The notes beneath the pieces are model-generated. The model had not been told where the DNA came from, searched no databases, and worked only from the letters and a program-made list of their open reading frames with translations. A stretch of DNA of 64,000 nucleotides from Candidatus Nitronereus thalassa (GTDB lineage Bacteria > Nitrospirota > Nitrospiria > Nitrospirales > UBA8639): positions 434,001 through 498,000 of the forward strand of contig NZ_JAQOUE010000001.1 of the NCBI RefSeq assembly GCF_032191465.1, read 5' to 3'. The position numbers were made by a program, and so were the translations under genes. Below are positions 58,650 through 64,000 of this stretch, in pieces (the stretch's first letter is position 1; the number at the start of each line of letters is the position of its first letter).

Positions 58650-59945
58650 TTACGAATAAGCCCGTTCATTATGTTGGCTCAGGTCTAACCCGACATTCTC
58701 GTCATCCGCAGTTACTCGAAGACCAATGGTCACATCCACAATTTTCAAAATAATATAAGTCCCCACCACAGAAAAGATCATTGTCACAATCGCCAATCCA
58801 GCTTGGATGCCAAATTGGCCAGCATTGCCGAAGAATAATCCTTGGGCTCCAATCGATGCAAACAGCCCAGTTGCGAGAATTCCCGTAAACCCGCCGACGC
58901 CATGAATCCCTACAACATCAAGAGAATCATCGTACCCGAGCCGGGTTTTCCAAATCACCGCAACATAACAGACCACCCCTGCCACGAGCCCCACGAATAA
59001 TGCAGAAAGTGGTCCAAGAAATCCAGCACCCGGAGTAATGGTGGCTAAACCAGAAATCATTCCGCTGGCTACCCCCAAAATAGTGGGTTTTCCCTGATTA
59101 ATCCATTCCGCAATCATCCAGCTGAGCCCGCCGGCACAGGCCGCAATATGCGTGGCCACAAACGCCGAAGCGGCGACCCCATTGGCGCCTAACGCACTTC
59201 CTGCGTTAAATCCAAACCACCCAAACCATAAGAGCCCCGTTCCCAGCACGGTCATGGGAAGATTATGTGGAGGCATGGCTTCCGTACCAAGCCCTTTTCG
59301 TTGGCCAACGAGAATAGCACAGATTAACGCGCCGAATCCTGAGCTGATGTGCACAACCGCCCCCCCGGCAAAATCAAGAAATCCCATTTGCGCCATCCAC
59401 CCTCCACCCCACACCCAATGGGCCAGTGGTGAATAAATAAAGGTGGACCACAGGACGGCGAAGGCCAATAAAGCCGTAAACTTCATACGTTCAGCAAAAC
59501 TCCCGGTAATGAGCGCGACTGTAATCGCCGCAAACATGAGCTGAAACACCATAAACACCAGATGAGGAATGCCCGTCCCGGGAAAGGCCTCCACTCCAAC
59601 GCCCATCAGTCCCAGATGGTCCAATCCTCCTATCACACCACCGACATCTGGACCAAAAGCCAGGGTATATCCCCACAGCACCCAGACGATGCTAATCACG
59701 CATAAAATGATCGCCGTATGCATGATGGTGCCCAAGACATTTTTGCTTCGGACGAGGCCTCCATAAAACAACGCCAAACCAGGGAGGGTCATACAAAGCA
59801 CCAGGGCGGAAGAAACCAAGATCCATGCGGTATCTCCAGTATCAATGGCTGAGGTCCCTTCCTGGGCCCACACAGTCGAAATACTCAGGCTTCCTAATGC
59901 CACCATTAAGAGTAGCCAGATTGTGCACTGTTTGGCTCGTTTCAC
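58650..59945 (-). CDS. amt: ammonium transporter (first copy)
   Basis: The 431-residue protein has a cleavable-type signal sequence (about 1-27) and eleven membrane helices. Transport signatures are DFAGGAVVHISSG with the first of the twin pore histidines, DVVGIHGVGGFTG with the second, and NAGSALGANGVAASAFVATH. It starts with GTG, with GAGGTGA seven bases upstream. The C-terminal tail DLSQHNERAYS is the region regulated by PII in family members. It lies between glnK and glnA. Confidence 0.93.
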   Translation of the reverse strand: MKRAKQCTIWLLLMVALGSLSISTVWAQEGTSAIDTGDTAWILVSSALVLCMTLPGLALFYGGLVRSKNVLGTIMHTAIILCVISIVWVLWGYTLAFGPDVGGVIGGLDHLGLMGVGVEAFPGTGIPHLVFMVFQLMFAAITVALITGSFAERMKFTALLAFAVLWSTFIYSPLAHWVWGGGWMAQMGFLDFAGGAVVHISSGFGALICAILVGQRKGLGTEAMPPHNLPMTVLGTGLLWFGWFGFNAGSALGANGVAASAFVATHIAACAGGLSWMIAEWINQGKPTILGVASGMISGLATITPGAGFLGPLSALFVGLVAGVVCYVAVIWKTRLGYDDSLDVVGIHGVGGFTGILATGLFASIGAQGLFFGNAGQFGIQAGLAIVTMIFSVVGTYIILKIVDVTIGLRVTADDENVGLDLSQHNERAYS

Positions 59946-60018
59946 AAGATCACCTCGGTTTAAGGTTTATCAGTCAATATTTGTACGATCGTTGATGCGG
60001 CATCCCTAGAGAGGAAAA

Positions 60019-60435
<417 letters not shown>

Positions 60436-60449
60436 GCAAATTCCCAATT

Positions 60450-61763
60450 TTATGCATACGCGCGTTCGCTGTGTTCACTCAAATCGAGACCGAGCGCTTC
60501 TTCCTCTTTGGTGACTCGTAGCCCAATAGTCATGTCCAAGACCTTCAAGATGATAAAGGTTCCAATGAAGGAAAAAATCCACGTCGCACCCACCCCTACC
60601 AATTGAATGACCACCTGTCCCGGATTTCCGAAAAACAATCCGGTGCCTCCACCAACGCTGGCAAAGAGCCCCGTAGCAATGGCACCCCAAGTTCCACCAA
60701 TACCATGTATCCCAAGCACATCCAATGCATCGTCATATCCCAACTTACTCTTCCACATCACTGCGGCATAACAAAAAACGCCACCGCCTAATCCCACCCA
60801 AATAGCGGAAATGGGTCCCACGAAGCCAGCTGCGGGGGTGATCGCGACCAACCCGGCCACCGCACCACTGGCCGCACCAAGAACCGTAGGTTTCCCACGG
60901 TAGACTCTTTCGATGGCAATCCACCCAAGCGCACCAGCGGCCGTAGCCACATGTGTGGCCACAAATGCACTGGCAGCCACACCATTGGCAGCTAAGGCAC
61001 TACCGGCATTGAATCCGAACCATCCTACCCAGAGGAGAGCCGCACCCACGATAGTAAACGGAAGATTATGCGGGGAAAGATTTTCCGATCCATAGCCATG
61101 CCGCTTTCCAAGCACCAACGCTGCGGCTAAGGCGGCTACCCCTGAGCTAATATGCACGACAGTGCCACCAGCAAAATCAAGTTCTCCCAGCCCTGCCAGC
61201 CAACCGCCACCCCAGACCCAATGGGCCAACGGTGCATAAATGAAGGTGGCCCAGAGAACTGCAAACAGAGCAAAGGCACTAAATTTCATGCGTTCGGCAA
61301 TCGCTCCACTAATCAAGGCGACCGTAATTCCGGCAAACATCAATTGAAACACCATAAAGGCAAGTTCTGGGATGGCGGTACCGGAGAAGGCTTCGGTTCC
61401 TACTCCACTCAGGCCAAAGAATTCGAAGCTTCCCATGACTCCGCCGACATCAGACCCAAAGGCAATTGTGTAGCCCCAAAACACCCAGACTATGCTGACG
61501 ATACAGACCGAAATAAAACTATGCATCATGGTGCTGAGAACATTCTTATTGCGCACCATTCCCCCATAAAATAAAGCTAACCCCGGGATGGTCATTAAAA
61601 GCACCAACGCTGAGGATGTAAGAACCCACCCGGTATCGCCAGCGCTGATTGCTTGGGCCTCTTCCACTTCTTGTGCGAAGGTGGAAGTTGGTACAAGTAC
61701 TAGTAAAAATACGGAAATTATTATACTTAATATCCTATTAAACTCGTTTTTCGTATAGTTCAT
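60450..61763 (-). CDS. amt: ammonium transporter (second copy)
   Basis: The 437-residue protein is a paralogue of the copy at 58650-59945, with signal peptide (about 1-30) and eleven helices. DFAGGTVVHISSG and DVLGIHGIGGTWG hold the twin pore histidines, and the same tail DLSEHSERAYA is present. An AGGAGGGG site precedes the ATG. It follows the porin gene by 18 bases and precedes glnK by 92. The two Amt proteins are clearly related but have different loops, so they are not a recent exact duplicate. Confidence 0.93.
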   Translation of the reverse strand: MNYTKNEFNRILSIIISVFLLVLVPTSTFAQEVEEAQAISAGDTGWVLTSSALVLLMTIPGLALFYGGMVRNKNVLSTMMHSFISVCIVSIVWVFWGYTIAFGSDVGGVMGSFEFFGLSGVGTEAFSGTAIPELAFMVFQLMFAGITVALISGAIAERMKFSAFALFAVLWATFIYAPLAHWVWGGGWLAGLGELDFAGGTVVHISSGVAALAAALVLGKRHGYGSENLSPHNLPFTIVGAALLWVGWFGFNAGSALAANGVAASAFVATHVATAAGALGWIAIERVYRGKPTVLGAASGAVAGLVAITPAAGFVGPISAIWVGLGGGVFCYAAVMWKSKLGYDDALDVLGIHGIGGTWGAIATGLFASVGGGTGLFFGNPGQVVIQLVGVGATWIFSFIGTFIILKVLDMTIGLRVTKEEEALGLDLSEHSERAYA

Positions 61764-61781
61764 GTCCCCTCCTAAGCTTCC

Positions 61782-63068
61782 TTAAAAGAGGAAGATAGTT
61801 TCAAAGGCCAAGGTTTCTTGATGATTGACAGCACTTGCACCGGACTGAAACGTATTTTTGTCGGACTTATCATAACGAAATTCTAACCGGGTAATTAATG
61901 GCGGAACAGGTTTAAACTGAAGGGTAACTGTCGATTCCCAAAGCGTTTGGGCAACTCCTGCCCCTGCTACAGCAACACAGGTATTCGACTTTCCCACGGC
62001 AGAGGCCCCTGGGCCTGTTGGTGCAGTAACCAAACACGTCCGAGAACCTCCGGCATCCTCAAAAATTTCTCCCCTGATGTGCACTCCCCACTGATCCGTG
62101 AATTCATGAAGGGCATAGGCTGCCACTCCATTCCATCGTGCAGTCCCTCCACCTGGACCTACCGCTTCCTGGTTGGCATAGTAACCTTCCAAAGCAAAAG
62201 ACGTTTGATCAGTGGCCTGGAAGGTTGCTATTCCGCCTGCAAGAATTAAATCGCCTTTCGGCCCAACCGTCGCAGGGGCCACCCCTGGAAGTTCTGGTCC
62301 CCAAAATAAGAAACCCGTCAAACCGACTTTGTCATTTGGATTTATAAAAAGGGCCGTCTCAACGGATTTTCCTCTATTGAAGTCCCCAGGACCCTGAGTA
62401 AAAGAATCAATACCTCCAATCGCAAAGGCCACATATTCATTAAATGCATATGAAGCCCGAATTCCTGTCGTCGTGAAAGGCTCACCAAAACTAAACATGA
62501 AAGAGCGAGAAAAATTAGGATTTAAAGGGCTTTCAATGACTTCATACCCGATCAGCGTATTTTGTCGGCCAAACTTTAAGTCCACCCCTTTTCCCAAAGG
62601 CGCAATGTATTGGACATACACCTCCTGGAAATCAAACTCATCACCAAAATCATCCCCTCCTGTGAATTGGGAGTCTTCACCAAAATTTAACTTTACGTGA
62701 AACCCTGCACGGTCAGTCATACTCCCATCGTGTTTTCCTTCTCGTTCCAACACTAATTGCGCAAGATTTACTCGAAAAGACTGAGCATCAGTATCAAACG
62801 CGCGCAATTGATTGACCTGATTTCCAGGATTATTAAAATTATGCGTGTACGACACATCCACAAAACCATAAAAAGAAATATCCAATTTGTTAGCTAGAGA
62901 ATGTTTTTCCACATCCTCGCGCTGAACTTTTTCCAATTGTTTCAAGACATCCGAAGGGTCACCCTGGGCTAAGACCTTGGAAATTCCTCCAGGTAAAAAC
63001 AGCGCACAACACAAAATAAGGTTAAGGGTCATTATCATCCGAGAACAAAAAACTTTTAAATTCTTCAT
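61782..63068 (-). CDS. outer-membrane beta-barrel porin (BBP2-type)
   Basis: The 428-residue protein has a signal peptide (about 1-35, ending VLAQGD), a short coiled segment (LKQLEKVQREDVEKHS), then alternating amphipathic strands typical of a barrel (ISFYGFVDVSYTHNF, GVDLKFGRQNTLIGYEVIE) and a C-terminal strand ending in phenylalanine (ETIFLF). It resembles putative beta-barrel porin-2 family proteins. AAAGGAG precedes the ATG. It is the first gene of the porin-amt-glnK-amt-glnA run, so it may admit ammonium or another nitrogen source; that is inferred from context. Confidence 0.78.
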   Translation of the reverse strand: MKNLKVFCSRMIMTLNLILCCALFLPGGISKVLAQGDPSDVLKQLEKVQREDVEKHSLANKLDISFYGFVDVSYTHNFNNPGNQVNQLRAFDTDAQSFRVNLAQLVLEREGKHDGSMTDRAGFHVKLNFGEDSQFTGGDDFGDEFDFQEVYVQYIAPLGKGVDLKFGRQNTLIGYEVIESPLNPNFSRSFMFSFGEPFTTTGIRASYAFNEYVAFAIGGIDSFTQGPGDFNRGKSVETALFINPNDKVGLTGFLFWGPELPGVAPATVGPKGDLILAGGIATFQATDQTSFALEGYYANQEAVGPGGGTARWNGVAAYALHEFTDQWGVHIRGEIFEDAGGSRTCLVTAPTGPGASAVGKSNTCVAVAGAGVAQTLWESTVTLQFKPVPPLITRLEFRYDKSDKNTFQSGASAVNHQETLAFETIFLF

Positions 63069-63645
63069 TTTTTCTCCTTTACTTTTTAAGCAGATGGAGC
63101 GAAAGCGGACGATTTCTCAGCATGCCGACATTGGCCAGGTATGTCATCGTGGGTTTATCCGTTAGGCGATACAAGAAATACATAATCGTGAATATTTGGG
63201 TTCGGGTTGAAAGCTAGCTATGAACAACAGACCATCCTTGATGATTTTTGTCACGCATTAAACCTAAATGGACCAATTCAAGCAAAAAAAAAGCCCCCAA
63301 CCTAGTTATGACAGGCTGAGGACTACATTGTCCTAGTATTATATTTTCCACCCCCACTGAAACCTCGCTGTCCCAATGGTGGGAGTATTTATAATCGGCA
63401 ACTAGGCAGAAAGTCAAGAAAAATTTTTATTTTTTGAAAAGCACGACAAAATAAAACTTAACATTAATACTTTCCACATTTGAATGGGGCCACACCTCGC
63501 CCTATTTACAGGCTCTTCAATATGGTACAAATACCTTTCCCTAGATCTTTCGAATGCCAATCTTAGTTATAAGATTACTTGATGAAGTATCGCTCATCAC
63601 CTTGCAACCTAGTTTTCTTTTCTAGTTGAAAATCATGCTAAAACT
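63069..63645. other. intergenic region upstream of the porin-amt operon and of the beta-helix gene
   Basis: Besides the terminator-like element at 63284-63343, it contains AAAGGAG for the porin gene and A+T-rich stretches before the forward gene. The reverse open frame 63214-63417 runs through the terminator and is not protein-like. No sigma54 promoter with proper spacing was found. Confidence 0.45.
63284..63343 (-). terminator. intrinsic terminator just downstream of a promoter-like TATAAT
   Basis: On the reverse strand, CCTCAGCC (63321-63314) pairs with GGTTGGGG (63302-63295), with two G-T pairs, followed by a run of T (63292-63284). A TATAAT -10 sequence lies at 63343-63338, only about 20 bases before the stem, without a clear -35. 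No reverse-strand gene precedes it in the window, so it may end a short RNA or form a leader attenuator of the porin-amt run. Confidence 0.4.
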
Positions 63646-64000
63646 ATGAGTTCCATTCCCCCGTCAAATCCTGATGAAATAGATCCTTCCGCAAGTGTTT
63701 CGGAAATTCCCAAAAATCCATTGGGTGGGCAAACACTTATTGTGGATCAATCGGATTCGAACTCGTATCCTCGCCCAAGTGCGGCCATCAAAGATGCTGG
63801 ACCACAAGACCTCATTTATATTCGTGCGGGCCAATATGAAGATCGTCTATTCATTGCTGAAAAGCCTATTCATATCGTTGGTGCAGGGCGCGACCAGGTA
63901 GAAATTTTTAGCCGGCGAAGTGGACCGCTCTATCTCCAAAAAGTTCCCAGCGGTCATATATCCGGGATCACATTTCGATATGTGGGCAGTGATCAGCATT
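63646..64000 (+). CDS. right-handed beta-helix repeat protein, N-terminal part
   Basis: The frame opens at ATG 63646 and runs off the window after 118 residues. It starts with a Pro/Ser-rich segment (MSSIPPSNPDEIDPS), then repeated beta-helix turns: TLIVDQSDSNSYPRPSAAIK, LIYIRAGQYEDRLFI, KPIHIVGAG, and GHISGITFRYVGS. This pattern of short strands ending in small or polar residues is typical of pectate-lyase-like or NosD-type parallel beta-helix proteins. No signal peptide is visible. Function cannot be stated from this fragment. Confidence 0.6.
   Translation, partial: MSSIPPSNPDEIDPSASVSEIPKNPLGGQTLIVDQSDSNSYPRPSAAIKDAGPQDLIYIRAGQYEDRLFIAEKPIHIVGAGRDQVEIFSRRSGPLYLQKVPSGHISGITFRYVGSDQH

Noticed and set aside
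63120-63150. Possible sigma54 promoter (TGGCC...GGCA) before the porin gene
   Set aside because: The spacing between the GG and GC elements is one base short of the consensus, so it was not called.
63214-63417. 67-residue reverse open frame
   Set aside because: It reads through the intrinsic terminator and resembles no protein.

Overview
The window looks like chromosome from a Gram-negative bacterium of the Nitrospirota, most likely a Nitrospira-type nitrite oxidiser with mid-range G+C. That is inferred from the mix of genes and their protein style: KDO/LPS synthesis, small lipoproteins, DUF3386 and DUF5069 proteins, many two-component proteins, and an ammonium/PII/glutamine synthetase block. 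No rRNA, tRNA or CRISPR array was seen, so the taxonomy rests on no marker gene.

Layout. Bases 1-5.6 kb are a co-directional envelope and nucleotide run: kdsB (partial), pyrG, kdsA, pgsA, plsY and an HtrA protease. A reverse-strand EF-G paralogue follows. Bases 8.25-13.35 kb carry an unusual three-part protein (PilZ-like region, LuxD-type acyl thioesterase, SAM methyltransferase) and a membrane histidine kinase with an eroded ATPase domain. Bases 13.4-20.3 kb hold mostly small reverse-strand genes (methyltransferase, TPR, degenerate metallo-beta-lactamase fold, TlpA-like thioredoxin, RMD1 family, ACT domain). Next come a double universal stress protein, an MFS transporter, purF and purL.

Bases 27.0-29.5 kb are an accessory islet: an A+T-rich gene with an ApeA-like HEPN domain, bracketed by two inverted copies of an intergenic repeat plus REP-like hairpins. 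Bases 29.5-36 kb hold small conserved genes (methyltransferase, DUF3386, DUF5069, TPM domain, a nucleotidyltransferase fold without its acidic residues, an FAD monooxygenase and a lipoprotein). Bases 36.5-40 kb are a signalling pair: a receiver/HD-GYP-type regulator, then a hybrid histidine kinase interrupted by one in-frame TAG exactly where the dimerisation domain meets the ATPase. mtnA, rtcB with archease, a very large AsmA-like protein, an HD/YjbQ/HtrA operon, a SYLF protein and clpB follow.

The last 11 kb are a nitrogen-control block. Two divergently transcribed genes encode the two halves of glutamine synthetase adenylyltransferase (GlnE). One half resembles the deadenylylase domain. 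The other resembles the adenylylase domain and is fused to two GlnD-like ACT domains. Beside them lies glnA with its adenylylation tyrosine at residue 397, then amt, glnK (with Tyr51), a second amt and a porin. Together this suggests ammonium uptake under PII control and glutamine synthetase regulated by a split GlnE that may sense glutamine directly. The window ends inside a beta-helix protein gene.

The strongest candidates for undescribed biology are the LuxD-methyltransferase fusion, the split ACT-GlnE pair, the repeat-bracketed HEPN gene and the amber-interrupted kinase.
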